Shown here: positions 16,152 to 26,294 of the stretch, piece by piece
How the letters are laid out: each line of letters begins with the position of its first letter
Position numbering within the stretch: position 1 is the stretch's first letter
DNA from: Rhodocyclus tenuis
GTDB taxonomy: Bacteria; Pseudomonadota; Gammaproteobacteria; Burkholderiales; Rhodocyclaceae
Direction of reading: 5' to 3'
Length of the DNA: 64,000 bases
Assembly (NCBI RefSeq): GCF_014197755.1
Contig: NZ_JACIGE010000007.1
Span: 156,827-220,826, forward strand
Translations under genes and position numbers: made by a program
Notes under the pieces: model-generated
What the model was told of the DNA's origin: nothing
Seen by the model: the letters and a program-made list of their open reading frames with translations, nothing else
Database searches by the model: none

Positions 16152-18998
16152 ATGAATCCGCCACATCCAGACGCCGCCCAGCCCGGCAATGATTCGCCCG
16201 GAAGCGAGGCGGAGTGCTGCCCGGCGAATCGCCTGCGACGCCGCTTCGGCGCGTCGCGGCCAAAGGCAAGCAGCTATCACAGGCCGCGGCAGAAAATCGC
16301 GGCGCTGCAGCAGAACCTGCAGCGCCTGCAGGCGGCGCTGGCCGATCATGCGATGGTTTGCATTACCGATCTGACGGGCATCATCCGCGAGGCCAATGAC
16401 AAGTTCTGCCGCGCCAGCGCTTACCCGCGCGACGAGCTGATCGGTCGGCACCAATCGGCGGGGCGCTCGAACAAACAGCCGCCGGAGTTTTTCGCGGCGC
16501 TGTGGGCCACCATCGCCGACGGCCAGGTCTGGCGCGGCGACCTTTGCCGGCTAGCGATGGACAACGCCGAATACTGGCTCAACGCGACGATCATTCCGCT
16601 GCTCGGCGCCGACGGCAAGGTGGAGAAGTACCTCACCATCCACACCGACATCACCGCCAGCCGTGACGCCGAACAGGCGCTTGCGCAAAGCGAAGCGCGT
16701 TATCGCTCGCTGGTCGCCGCCGTCGCCGACGGCATCATCCTGCATCGACCGGATGGCCAGGCGATCGACTGCAATCCGGCGGCAGAGCGAATCCTCGGCC
16801 TGTCGCGGGAAGAACTGCTCGACCAGGACTCCAATGATCCGCGCTGGAATGCCATCCATCCGGACGGCACTCCCTTTTCCTACGATCAACGCCCGACACT
16901 GGCGGCGCTCCTGAGCGGCGCCAGCCAGCGTGACATCACGATGGGGGTGATTCGTCCCGACGGACGCCGGATCTGGCTCAATCTCTGCGCCGAACCGATC
17001 TTCGATCCCGACAACGGCCGCATCACTGCGTCGGTCACCTCGCTGACTGACGTCACCCACTACCGCGAAGATGCGGCCTCGCTGCGCGATTCGCTGCTGC
17101 AGCTGGAAGCGCTGTTCAAGGCCATCCCCGACCCGCTGTTCGAGATGGACGGCGAGGGACGTTACTACGAGCAGCACTTCGCCCACCGGGATCTCTGGCC
17201 CGCGCCCTTCAACGATCTGCGCGGCCGTCTGGTGAGCGAGGTTTTCCCGGCGGAAGTCGCCGCCGCCGTGCTGGCGGCGATTCGCGAGGCGGCAGAGACG
17301 GGGACCTCATACGGCCATCAGGTATGGCTCGACGGATCACGGGGAAAGGCCTGCTTCGAGTTGTCGGTGGCGCGCAAGAGCGGTGGCTGTGATCCGGCAC
17401 AACAGCGTTTCATCGTGCTGTCCCGTGACATCAGCGAGCGCAAACGCACCGAGCAGGAGCTGCTCGTTTTCCGCCGCGTCGTCGAATGCACCGACAAGGC
17501 CATCCGCATTGCCGACGCCAACGGGCGCATCGAATACGTCAACCCGGCGTACGAGAACCTGCTTTCTTATGCGGCAACAGAGGTTCAGGGACAGGATTTC
17601 TCGATCGGTATCGCCGCGGCGGAAAAGCCGTTGATTGCCGCGATCACCGACAGCCTCAACAAAGGCGACAACTGGAGCGGACACATTCGCCTGCGCCGCA
17701 AGGATGGCAGCGAGTTCGTCAGCCTGAGCACGATCAGCGCGATCTTCGATCAGGCAACGGGGCAATTGCTGCACAGCTTCAACATGTTTGTCGATTACAG
17801 CGACGAACTGGCGCGGCAGGAAGCCTTGCAACGGGCGGTCGCGGCGGCCAATTCGGCCAACCGGGCGAAATCCGAGTTCCTGTCGCGCATGAGCCACGAG
17901 TTGCGCACGCCGATGAACGCAATCATCGGCTTTGGTCAGTTGCTCGAGGCCGACGACGAACTGAGCGAGGACAACCGCGACAACGCGCACGAGATTCTCA
18001 AGGCAGGCAAGCACCTGCTCGGCCTGATCAACGAGGTGCTCGATCTGGCGAAGGTTGAAGCCGGCGAAGTGGAGCTGTCGCTTGAGGCCGTCGACTGCGC
18101 CGAACTGCTGCAGGACTGCTGCAGCCTGCTGCGCCCGATCGCTGACAAGAGCGGCATTGCCTTGCAGCCGGGAACGCTCACCCCGGCGGTAGTTCGCGCC
18201 GACCGCATTCGTCTGAAACAGGTACTGCTCAACCTGCTGTCGAACGCCATCAAGTACAACCGCCCGGAAGGACACGTCCGGATCCGCGGCGACTATCAGC
18301 CAGGCGGCGTTGCCGGCTATCTGCGGCTGCACGTCAGCGACACCGGGCCGGGAATTTCCGTCGAGCAGCAGGCCGGACTGTTCCAGCCCTTCAACCGGCT
18401 GGGCGCCGAGTACGGCGAAATCGAAGGGAGCGGCATCGGTCTGGTGATCACGCGCAAGCTGGTCATCCTGATGGGGGGCTCGATCGGCGTGGACAGTCGC
18501 CCTGGCGAAGGCAGCGACTTCTGGGTGCAGTTTCCGCTCGACCGCCTGCCGGCAGACCTGCAGCAGCAGTCGCTGGCAGCCCTTGATGACAGGGATCGCG
18601 GTGGCGCAGCCGGGCAGCTGCGCAGCGTGCTCTATATCGAGGACAACCCGGCGAATCTGAAACTCGTCGCGCAGATCTTTGCCCGCCAGCCGCGAATCAA
18701 GCTGATCACCGCCAGCACGCCGGGCAGCGGACTGGAACTCGCACGCAGCCGGCAACCCGACCTCATCCTGCTCGACATCAATCTGCCGGAAATGGACGGA
18801 TACAAGGTGCTCGACATCCTGCGCCAGAGCGAAACGACGCGCTCGATCCCGGTCGTTGCCCTGACGGCCAACGCCATGCCCGAAGACGTTCAGCGCGGCA
18901 GGGCGGCCGGCTTTGCCGACTACCTGACCAAGCCGCTCGACATACCGTATTTCATGAAAACCGTCGGCAAGTTGCTGAAGAAGCGGGTTGCGTCCTAG
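16152..18998 (+). CDS. Soluble hybrid histidine kinase: four PAS domains, HisKA-HATPase, receiver
   Basis: A 948-residue cytosolic hybrid kinase; no membrane helix is present. A short basic N-terminus leads into a coiled coil (about 47-65), then PAS domains at about 66-175, 180-305, 318-430 and 440-555. Phosphoacceptor His582 lies in SRMSHELRTPMNAIIGFG. The ATPase boxes are LLNLLSNAIKYN, VSDTGPGIS and GSGIGLVIT. The C-terminal receiver (about 820-948) starts LYIEDNPANLKL and has phospho-acceptor D875 (LLDINLPEMDGY) and the KPLD lysine. It lacks an HPt domain. The HD-GYP response regulator 100 bases downstream is the natural partner. Confidence 0.92.
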   Translation: MNPPHPDAAQPGNDSPGSEAECCPANRLRRRFGASRPKASSYHRPRQKIAALQQNLQRLQAALADHAMVCITDLTGIIREANDKFCRASAYPRDELIGRHQSAGRSNKQPPEFFAALWATIADGQVWRGDLCRLAMDNAEYWLNATIIPLLGADGKVEKYLTIHTDITASRDAEQALAQSEARYRSLVAAVADGIILHRPDGQAIDCNPAAERILGLSREELLDQDSNDPRWNAIHPDGTPFSYDQRPTLAALLSGASQRDITMGVIRPDGRRIWLNLCAEPIFDPDNGRITASVTSLTDVTHYREDAASLRDSLLQLEALFKAIPDPLFEMDGEGRYYEQHFAHRDLWPAPFNDLRGRLVSEVFPAEVAAAVLAAIREAAETGTSYGHQVWLDGSRGKACFELSVARKSGGCDPAQQRFIVLSRDISERKRTEQELLVFRRVVECTDKAIRIADANGRIEYVNPAYENLLSYAATEVQGQDFSIGIAAAEKPLIAAITDSLNKGDNWSGHIRLRRKDGSEFVSLSTISAIFDQATGQLLHSFNMFVDYSDELARQEALQRAVAAANSANRAKSEFLSRMSHELRTPMNAIIGFGQLLEADDELSEDNRDNAHEILKAGKHLLGLINEVLDLAKVEAGEVELSLEAVDCAELLQDCCSLLRPIADKSGIALQPGTLTPAVVRADRIRLKQVLLNLLSNAIKYNRPEGHVRIRGDYQPGGVAGYLRLHVSDTGPGISVEQQAGLFQPFNRLGAEYGEIEGSGIGLVITRKLVILMGGSIGVDSRPGEGSDFWVQFPLDRLPADLQQQSLAALDDRDRGGAAGQLRSVLYIEDNPANLKLVAQIFARQPRIKLITASTPGSGLELARSRQPDLILLDINLPEMDGYKVLDILRQSETTRSIPVVALTANAMPEDVQRGRAAGFADYLTKPLDIPYFMKTVGKLLKKRVAS

Positions 18999-19099
18999 TT
19001 CGCGCGAGCTGGCGAGAGCGACCGAACGCCATGACATGCCGCGTGTCTGCCAACGCGGTTCACTGAAGATGTGCCGCAAGGCCTGTGGAGATTTTGCGC

Positions 19100-20179
19100 A
19101 TGAACATTAAGCCGAATGCGGCCCGCATCCTCGTCGTCGACGACGAACCCGCCAATCTCAAACTGGTCGACAAAATGCTGCGCAAGGACGGCTACGAAAA
19201 CGTCGTTCTCATCCAGAACCCGCACGAAGTGCTCGCCGCCTGCATGCAGGAGCGAACCGACCTGATCCTGCTCGATATCAACATGCCGGACCTGGACGGC
19301 TTCGCGGTGATGGCGCAGCTGCTGGCGCTCAATGATCCGCTGCTGCCCCCGATCGTCGTGCTGACTGCCCAGGATCGCAACGAAGTGATGCTGCGTGCGT
19401 TCTCCGAAGGTGCGCGCGATTTCATCTGCAAACCGTTCGGCCGCTACGAGTTGCTGGCGCGGGTGCGCAATCTGCTCGACGTCCATCTGGCACATCGGCT
19501 GCTCCACGAGCAGAAGACGGTTCTCGCCGAAATGGTCGATGCGCGGACCAGCGAGCTGCACCACTCACGCCTGCAGATCGTGCGCGTTCTCGGCCGCGCC
19601 GCCGAGTACCGCGACAACGAAACCGGCGCGCACGTGATGCGCGTCAGCCACGTCGCCGAGTTGCTGGCCAGGGTGATCGGCTGGAACGAAGCGCAATGCG
19701 AGCTGATCCTCAACGCCAGCCCGATGCACGATATCGGCAAGATCGGCATCTCCGACCTGATCCTGCTCAAACCCGGCCCGCTGAGCGTCGAAGAGAGAAC
19801 GATCATGCAGACGCATGCCGAGATCGGCGCGCGCATTCTCGAAGCCAGGGGCAACGCCATTCTCGAGATGGCGGGGCGGATCGCCTACTCGCACCACGAA
19901 AAGTGGGACGGCACGGGCTACCCGGCCGGGCTGCGCGGTGAGGAAATTCCGCTTGAGGCGCGAATCGTCGCCATCGCCGACGTTTTTGATTCGCTGATGT
20001 CGGTGCGCCCCTACAAGCAAGCCTGGAGCGTCGACGCGGCGACCCGATTCATGCGCGACAACGCCGGCAGCCACTTTGACCCGGTTCTGGTCGGGCATTT
20101 TCTCGACACGCTGCCGCAGATCCTCGAGATCAGGGAACGCTTCCGCGACTCACCGCTTGCCAGCGCGCTCCCGGCCTGA
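19100..20179 (+). CDS. Response regulator with HD-GYP c-di-GMP phosphodiesterase domain
   Basis: A 359-residue RpfG-type protein. The receiver (8-130) has DD14-15, phospho-acceptor D59 (LILLDINMPDLDG) and K111 in FICKPFGR. After a short helical linker the HD-GYP domain runs from about 157, with HVMRVSHVAELLA, catalytic H210-D211 (MHDIGKIG), HH265-266 and GYP273-275 (KWDGTGYPAGLRG). All metal-site residues appear present, so it should hydrolyse c-di-GMP to GMP. ATG 19100 is preferred over GTG 19085 because GGAG lies ten bases before it. It follows the hybrid kinase on the same strand. Confidence 0.93.
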   Translation: MNIKPNAARILVVDDEPANLKLVDKMLRKDGYENVVLIQNPHEVLAACMQERTDLILLDINMPDLDGFAVMAQLLALNDPLLPPIVVLTAQDRNEVMLRAFSEGARDFICKPFGRYELLARVRNLLDVHLAHRLLHEQKTVLAEMVDARTSELHHSRLQIVRVLGRAAEYRDNETGAHVMRVSHVAELLARVIGWNEAQCELILNASPMHDIGKIGISDLILLKPGPLSVEERTIMQTHAEIGARILEARGNAILEMAGRIAYSHHEKWDGTGYPAGLRGEEIPLEARIVAIADVFDSLMSVRPYKQAWSVDAATRFMRDNAGSHFDPVLVGHFLDTLPQILEIRERFRDSPLASALPA

Positions 20180-20197
20180 GGCGGCGGCAGAAGAGTC

Positions 20198-20218
20198 GCC
20201 CGCGCGAAAAACGCGGGC
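20198..20218 (+). terminator. Hairpin after the HD-GYP gene, possible terminator
   Basis: A perfect 7-bp stem GCCCGCG (20198-20204) / CGCGGGC (20212-20218) with loop CGAAAAA, 19 bases after the stop codon. No T-tract follows, so it may act as an RNA-stabilising or Rho-assisted element rather than an intrinsic terminator. Confidence 0.35.
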
Positions 20219-20309
20219 CGTCGGCGGGCGGCTTCGGTGCGATAATCCTGCCGTGATATGCCCTGCCGATGCCCCCTGTACATTGCATCTTTCGTGAGGA
20301 TCGCCGCTG

Positions 20310-21101
20310 ATGCAAGCCGCTGAATCATTTCCAGCTGACGATGGACGCGCATCGGAAGCGCCGGGTTGTGGGCGCTGTCGCAATCTGGCGCCGCTCGATT
20401 TCGAATTCAGTTTTGCTTACCAGCCGATCGTTGACCTGCAGACGCGCACCGTCTTCGGCCATGAAGCGCTGGTGCGCGGCATCAATGGCGAATCGGCGGC
20501 ATCGGTGCTGGCGCGCGTCAACGACGACAACCGCTACCGCTTCGACCAAGCCTGCCGCGTCAAGGCGGTGCAGGGTGCGGCAGAACTGGGGATACGCGAA
20601 TTCCTGTCGATCAACTTCCTGCCCAACGCGGTGTATCAGCCCGAGGCATGCATCCGCTCGACCTTCGAAGCGGCACGCAAGTACAACTTCCCGCGCGAAC
20701 GGATCATCTTCGAGGTGACCGAAGGCGAGGACATTTCGGACCGTTCGCACCTGATCAACATCTTCAGGGAATACCAGCGCTTCGGCTTCCAGACGGCGAT
20801 CGACGATTTCGGCGCCGGCTACGCCGGGCTCAACCTGCTCGCCGAATTCCAGCCCGACATCCTCAAGATCGACATGGATCTGGTGCGCGACATCGACAAG
20901 AGCCGGCCCCGGCAGGCGATCGTCGAAGGCATCGTGCATATGAGCCGGCAACTCGGCATCCGCGTCCTCGCCGAAGGCATCGAAACGCGCGCCGAGCGCG
21001 ACTTCCTGTTCGCCAGCGGTGTCTCGCTGATGCAGGGCTATTTCTTCTCCAAGCCAGCCTTCGGAGCCATCGGCGAAATCGACGCGGCGGCCTGGGAATA
21101 G
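20310..21101 (+). CDS. Stand-alone EAL-domain c-di-GMP phosphodiesterase
   Basis: A 263-residue protein, almost entirely an EAL domain. All catalytic elements are visible: GHEALVRG (E52), INFLPNAVY, FEVTEGE, IDDFGAGYAGLN, LKIDMDLVRDID, LAEGIETRAE and MQGYFFSKP. It should therefore cleave c-di-GMP to pGpG. The N-terminal 30 residues contain a CGRC pair (C20, C23) and no membrane or PAS segment. It is similar to the EAL parts of BLUF-EAL proteins but has no BLUF domain. GTGAGG about ten bases before ATG 20310 is the ribosome site. It follows the HD-GYP gene by 130 bases. Confidence 0.9.
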   Translation: MQAAESFPADDGRASEAPGCGRCRNLAPLDFEFSFAYQPIVDLQTRTVFGHEALVRGINGESAASVLARVNDDNRYRFDQACRVKAVQGAAELGIREFLSINFLPNAVYQPEACIRSTFEAARKYNFPRERIIFEVTEGEDISDRSHLINIFREYQRFGFQTAIDDFGAGYAGLNLLAEFQPDILKIDMDLVRDIDKSRPRQAIVEGIVHMSRQLGIRVLAEGIETRAERDFLFASGVSLMQGYFFSKPAFGAIGEIDAAAWE

Positions 21102-21292
21102 GTCGGCAAGAAAATAGGTCGGCAAGCTTCGTGGGCGCCGATGTTCTGGCGCTCGCCGGCAAAGCCAGCCGCGCGCGCGGCGCCGTGCTGGCGACGTTCC
21201 GGCCGGATACGGCGCGGGCAGCCGCTGCCCGCGCTTTGCCGATCACCACGAGCAGCCTATGATGCCCAGCCCGACCGCTTTGCCGATTGCTC

Positions 21293-21892
21293 ATGCTTGC
21301 CGACCTGATCGCCGGATTCGTCTCCGGCGCCGTGCTCATCGTCGCCATCGGCGCACAGAACTCCTATGTGCTGCGCCAGGGTATCCGGCGACAGCATGTG
21401 CTGCCGCTGGTGCTGCTCTGCGCCGGCGCCGACGCGCTGCTGATCGCTGCCGGCATTGCCGGACTCGGCGCGCTGATCGAGACGCAAGCGGTATTCCTGA
21501 GCATCGCCCGTTACGCCGGTGCTGCTTTCCTGTTCGCTTACGCGCTGGTCTCGGCAAGGCGCGCCTTCACCGGTGAGCGCCTTGAGGTCGACGCTGAAGG
21601 CAGCGTGCGCCTGCGCACGGCGCTGGCGACCTGTCTCGGCTTCACCTTCCTCAATCCGCATGTCTATCTGGATACGGTGATCCTGCTCGGCTCGCTCGCC
21701 AGCCAGCGCGGCGACGGCCGCTGGCTGTTCGGCGCCGGCGCGGCCTGCGCCAGCTTCGTCTGGTTCTTCGCGCTCGGTTACGGCGCGCGTCTGCTGGCGC
21801 CACTGTTCGCCAGAGCCGTCGCCTGGCGCATACTCGATTCGCTGATCAGCCTGACCATGTTCGCCCTCGGCCTCAGCCTGCTGCTCGGCTGA
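21293..21892 (+). CDS. LysE/ArgO-family amino-acid exporter
   Basis: A 199-residue inner-membrane protein with about six hydrophobic helices. The N-terminal LysE signature is clear: GFVSGAVLIVAIGAQNSYVL followed by RQGIRRQHVLP. The central TCLGFTFLNPHVYLDTVILL is the second hallmark of the ArgO/LysE branch (arginine/lysine export). The polar middle linker (about 85-110) is typical. The start is taken at ATG 21293; an upstream TTG at 21287 would add two residues. No LysG/ArgP-type regulator is adjacent. Confidence 0.88.
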   Translation: MLADLIAGFVSGAVLIVAIGAQNSYVLRQGIRRQHVLPLVLLCAGADALLIAAGIAGLGALIETQAVFLSIARYAGAAFLFAYALVSARRAFTGERLEVDAEGSVRLRTALATCLGFTFLNPHVYLDTVILLGSLASQRGDGRWLFGAGAACASFVWFFALGYGARLLAPLFARAVAWRILDSLISLTMFALGLSLLLG

Positions 21893-21936
21893 GGCGACGA
21901 GTACCCCGCACTCTTCGCTACCTGCCCGGAGACCCC

Positions 21937-22386
21937 ATGAAACACGCCCGGCCGATCCGTTCCGACCAGAACGACGGGCGTGTTTTCATCGACATGCCCG
22001 ACGACGCCGGTAATCCGTGCACCGCCTGCGGCGCCTGCTGCGCCTACTTCCGTGTTTCCTTCTACTGCGGCGAACTCGCCGATGGCAGCGGCGGCATCGT
22101 TCCCGCCGAGCTGACCCGCCGCATCTCGGCATTGCTGGTCTGCATGCAGGGCACCGAAAAGGGCCGCGGGCGCTGCATCGCGCTGCGCGGCGAACTCGGC
22201 CAGCCCGGAATTGCCTGCAGCATCTACGCACAGCGCCCGACGCCGTGCCGGGAATTTGCGCCGTGGCTGGCCGACGGCACGCCCAGCCCGGACTGCCAGC
22301 GGGTGCGCGCCTTCATCGGTCTGCCGCCCTTGCCGCCACTGCCTTCCCTGCCACCTGCCGGCGGCGGCAGTGACGAAGGCGTCTAG
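21937..22386 (+). CDS. YkgJ-family cysteine-cluster protein (UPF0153-like)
   Basis: A 149-residue soluble protein with the family pattern C28-x2-C31-x2-C34-C35 (NPCTACGACCAYFRVSF), further cysteines at ALLVCMQ, RCIAL, ACSIY, TPCREF and SPDCQR, and the conserved CSIYAQRPTPCREF block. The cysteines suggest a zinc or Fe-S centre; the biochemical role of the family is not established. The tail is Pro/Gly-rich. GGAGACCCC precedes ATG 21937. It is convergent with the AmmeMemoRadiSam operon, with 13 bases between stops. Confidence 0.85.
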   Translation: MKHARPIRSDQNDGRVFIDMPDDAGNPCTACGACCAYFRVSFYCGELADGSGGIVPAELTRRISALLVCMQGTEKGRGRCIALRGELGQPGIACSIYAQRPTPCREFAPWLADGTPSPDCQRVRAFIGLPPLPPLPSLPPAGGGSDEGV

Positions 22387-22399
22387 CGCGAGGACGTGT

Positions 22400-23494
<1,095 letters not shown>

Positions 23495-23548
23495 GGCCGG
23501 GAGCTCGCGGTGAGGCAGGTGCGAGATCGCCAGCCGGTCGTGGCCATT

Positions 23549-24175
23549 TCAGGCCTCCTGCCACTTCTGTACGGCATAGCGCGACAGGGCGATGCGCTCG
23601 TTCCAGTACGCGGCCGGCAGGCCGGCCTTGCGCTTCAGCTGGGCGAGGAATTCGGGCGGGTCGGGCAGTTCATCCCACACCTGCGGCAGGAAGGTCGCAC
23701 GCCGGCCGTCGCAACTGAGGATCACGCCATCCTGCCCCGGCCGCAGTTGCGCCAGCGCCTCGGCCTCGTTGCGAAAGTCGAGCGGCGTGCTCGCGCCGAG
23801 CAGTGATACCTCGACGCGGATCGCCGCCAGTTCGGCCGCCGTCAACGGCGCAAAACGGCTGTCGCGAAAGGCTGCGGCGAGCGCGTTGGCGCGCACGTCG
23901 TCGATCAGTGGCCGCCACGCCTCAAGGCTGCCGATACAGCCGCGCAGGCGACCGTATTCGGTGATGGTGACAAAAGTGGCGCCCGGCGCACGCAGACGCG
24001 CATTCAGGGCGTCGTCGATCGGCGTTGCGGCGGCTTCTGTCGCCAGACGGCGGGCGCCATCCGCTTCGGCGCGGCCGGCAGGCACACACGCATCATCTTC
24101 ACGCCCCTGAAAAAACGCCGCCATTTCCCGCCTTGCCAGGCACAGCAGCGCCATACCCAAGGCATCAGCGCTCAT
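23549..24175 (-). CDS. amrA: AmmeMemoRadiSam system protein A (AMMECR1 domain)
   Basis: A 208-residue protein of the AMMECR1 family: the hallmark YGRLRGCIGSLEA lies in the first third after TFVTITE, followed by DVRANALAAAFRDSRFAPLT and the VEVSLL strand. It has no membrane segment or signal. The start is taken at the Met at 24175, which overlaps the Memo gene stop by 11 bases; a Met seven codons upstream (24196) is also possible. In archaea, eukaryotes and bacteria the AMMECR1 fold is found alone or next to Memo; here both are present with the radical SAM partner. Confidence 0.88.
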   Translation of the reverse strand: MSADALGMALLCLARREMAAFFQGREDDACVPAGRAEADGARRLATEAAATPIDDALNARLRAPGATFVTITEYGRLRGCIGSLEAWRPLIDDVRANALAAAFRDSRFAPLTAAELAAIRVEVSLLGASTPLDFRNEAEALAQLRPGQDGVILSCDGRRATFLPQVWDELPDPPEFLAQLKRKAGLPAAYWNERIALSRYAVQKWQEA

Positions 24176-24986
24176 GAATTGCCGCGCTGAGGGCAAGCGC
24201 GGTGTAGCCGACGACGCGCGACCGGTCGCCGGCAGTGTCGCCCGAATTGCACAGGCCGAGTGCGCGCGCCGTCAGCCCGTGCCGCTGTGCGGCGAGCAAC
24301 AAGCCGTTCACCGGCGTCGCACCGCAGGCCTCGACGTTCCGGATGTCGGTCGCCAGAGCCAACATGCGCGCCAGCGTTGCGCTGTCGATGCGGCAGGCTT
24401 TGTCATAGGCGTGGTAGTGCGAAAGGTCGGAGCTGATGACGATCAGCGTTTCCTCGCCGCCCCAGAGCTGGTCGAGCACGTCGGCGACCGCCTCGGCGTC
24501 GCTCTCGCCAACGACCAGCGGCACCAGTTCGAAACGGCCGAGAACTGTCTGCAGGAACGGCAGTTGCACTTCCAGCGAATGCTCCCAGGCGTGCACCGCG
24601 TCGCTGTGCGTCACCTGCGGCAGATCGGCGACGGCATCGAGGGCGCGGGTGTTCAGCGGCACTTCACCGAGCGGCGTGGCAAAGGCGCTGACCATCGCCG
24701 TCGGTGCCGCCAGCCCGCGCACTGGTACGCGGTGCGTCGGGCCGAGCAGGACGACGCGGCGGATGCGCCCGGCGAAGGGCAGCAAGCAGGCAAACGCCTT
24801 CGCTGCCATTTCCCCGGAATAGACGTAGCCGGCATGCGGCACGATCAGCGCCTTGGGTGCATGCGTGGCGAGGACGTCACCGCCCGCCGCTCCGGCCAGC
24901 AACCCGTCAATCACGCGGGCCAGCGCGTCGGCAATGGCCGGGTAGAAAATGCCGGCGACTGCCGGCGGACGCACGGAAACATTCAT
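24165..24986 (-). CDS. amrB: AmmeMemoRadiSam system protein B (Memo family)
   Basis: A 273-residue Memo-like protein. The metal-site motifs are PHAGYVYSGEMAAKAF (H51), a central EHSLEVQLPFLQ and SSDLSHYHAYDKACR, and the late cysteine in EACGATPVNGLLLAAQ. The Memo fold resembles non-heme iron class III extradiol dioxygenases. The Met at 24986 (NVSVRPPAVAGIFYP) matches the normal Memo start; the 18-residue extension to 25040 does not. It is first in the operon, with overlapping stop and start to amrA, so the three products are probably made together. Confidence 0.88.
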   Translation of the reverse strand: MNVSVRPPAVAGIFYPAIADALARVIDGLLAGAAGGDVLATHAPKALIVPHAGYVYSGEMAAKAFACLLPFAGRIRRVVLLGPTHRVPVRGLAAPTAMVSAFATPLGEVPLNTRALDAVADLPQVTHSDAVHAWEHSLEVQLPFLQTVLGRFELVPLVVGESDAEAVADVLDQLWGGEETLIVISSDLSHYHAYDKACRIDSATLARMLALATDIRNVEACGATPVNGLLLAAQRHGLTARALGLCNSGDTAGDRSRVVGYTALALSAAIHER

Positions 24987-25085
24987 GGCAAACACCCGTC
25001 CCAAGAACAATTTCTGTGCGTCCACTATAGCTGGCCGCAACCGTGACGCCAGCCCCGGACGATCGCCAGGCGACGGCTGTCCGCC

Positions 25086-26294
25086 TTACTCGTGGCGCAG
25101 CGCCTGGATCGGATCGAGCTGCGCCGCGCGCCGCGCCGGTACATAACCGAAAATGACGCCGATCGCCGCGGAAAAGGCAAAGGCCGTCAGGTTGATTCCC
25201 GGATTGAACAGGAAGGGCATCGACATCAGCGCGGTCAGACCGAGGCAGGCAAAGAATGCGAGCACGACGCCGACCAGCCCGCCGAAAGCCGAGAGCACCA
25301 CCGACTCGATCAGGAACTGCAGCAGCACCTCGTGCTCGAGCGCGCCGATCGCCAGGCGGATGCCGATTTCGCGCGTTCGCTCGGTCACCGACACCAGCAT
25401 GATGTTCATGATGCCGATACCACCGACGAGCAGGCTGACCGCCGCCACCGCGCCGAGCAGGCCGGTCATGGTGCGGACCGTCCCCGACAGCGTTTCGGCG
25501 ATCTGCTTGGTGTCCATGACATTGAAGTTGTCGTCGGCGTTCTCGGCCAGCTTGCGCCGCTCGCGCAGCAGGCTGCGCAACTGCGCAATGGCGACGGTCG
25601 AGTTGGTCGCGTCCTTGAGCGACACCATGACGTTGCCGATGTCGAGGCTGCCGGTGAGGCGGCGTTGCGCGGTGCGCAAGGGCATCAGCACGGTATCGTC
25701 CTGGTCCATGCCCATGCCGCCCTGCCCCTTGGCGGCAAGAACGCCGATCACTTCGCAGGCGAAGGCCTTGACGCGGATGCTGCTGCCCAGCGGGCTCTGC
25801 TTGCCGAACAGTTCCTTCTTCACCGTATTGCCGATGACGCAGACGGCCTTGCCGGCGCGCTCCTCGTCGTCGGAGAACTGCCGCCCGGCGGCCAGCTTCC
25901 AGTTACCGGCGACAAAATAATCGTTGCTGGTGCCGCTGACCGTCGACGACCAGTTCTGCGTGCCGGCGACCAGCGTCACCGCACTGCCGACCACCGGCGC
26001 CACCGCCTTCAGGCCATTGACCTGCTGCTGGATGGCCTCGATGTCGGCGATCTTGAATTTCGGCGCCCCGGCACTGTCGCGGCCGGGTCCGAGCCGCTGC
26101 CCGGGCATGACCATCAGCAGATTGCTGCCGAGCCCGGCGATCTGGTCGGCAACCATGCGCGTTGCGCCGTTGCCGAGCGTCACCATGGTGATCACCGCGG
26201 CGACGCCGATGACGATGCCGAGCACGGTGAGGAAGGAGCGCAGCAGGTTGCGGCGGATCTCGCGCAGCGCGAGCAGCAGCGCGTTCAGCAGCAT
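25086..26294 (-). CDS. macB-like: MacB-type ABC transporter permease (FtsX domain)
   Basis: A 402-residue permease. TM1 is about 18-42 (LLRSFLTVLGIVIGVAAVIT), followed by a MacB periplasmic core domain (about 45-270), then three C-terminal helices of the FtsX domain (about 280-300, 330-355, 365-390). The stretch GGIGIMNIMLVSVTERTREI is diagnostic. Unlike E. coli MacB, the ATPase is a separate gene; this permease starts 10 bases inside that gene's end. It is the last gene of the operon outer-membrane factor, adaptor, ATPase, permease. Substrate (macrolide, peptide, siderophore or toxin) unknown. Confidence 0.9.
   Translation of the reverse strand: MLLNALLLALREIRRNLLRSFLTVLGIVIGVAAVITMVTLGNGATRMVADQIAGLGSNLLMVMPGQRLGPGRDSAGAPKFKIADIEAIQQQVNGLKAVAPVVGSAVTLVAGTQNWSSTVSGTSNDYFVAGNWKLAAGRQFSDDEERAGKAVCVIGNTVKKELFGKQSPLGSSIRVKAFACEVIGVLAAKGQGGMGMDQDDTVLMPLRTAQRRLTGSLDIGNVMVSLKDATNSTVAIAQLRSLLRERRKLAENADDNFNVMDTKQIAETLSGTVRTMTGLLGAVAAVSLLVGGIGIMNIMLVSVTERTREIGIRLAIGALEHEVLLQFLIESVVLSAFGGLVGVVLAFFACLGLTALMSMPFLFNPGINLTAFAFSAAIGVIFGYVPARRAAQLDPIQALRHE

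Noticed and set aside
17337..19079. 580-codon minus-strand frame opposite the hybrid kinase
   Set aside because: Antisense shadow; no domain, while the plus strand shows four PAS domains, HisKA, HATPase and a receiver.
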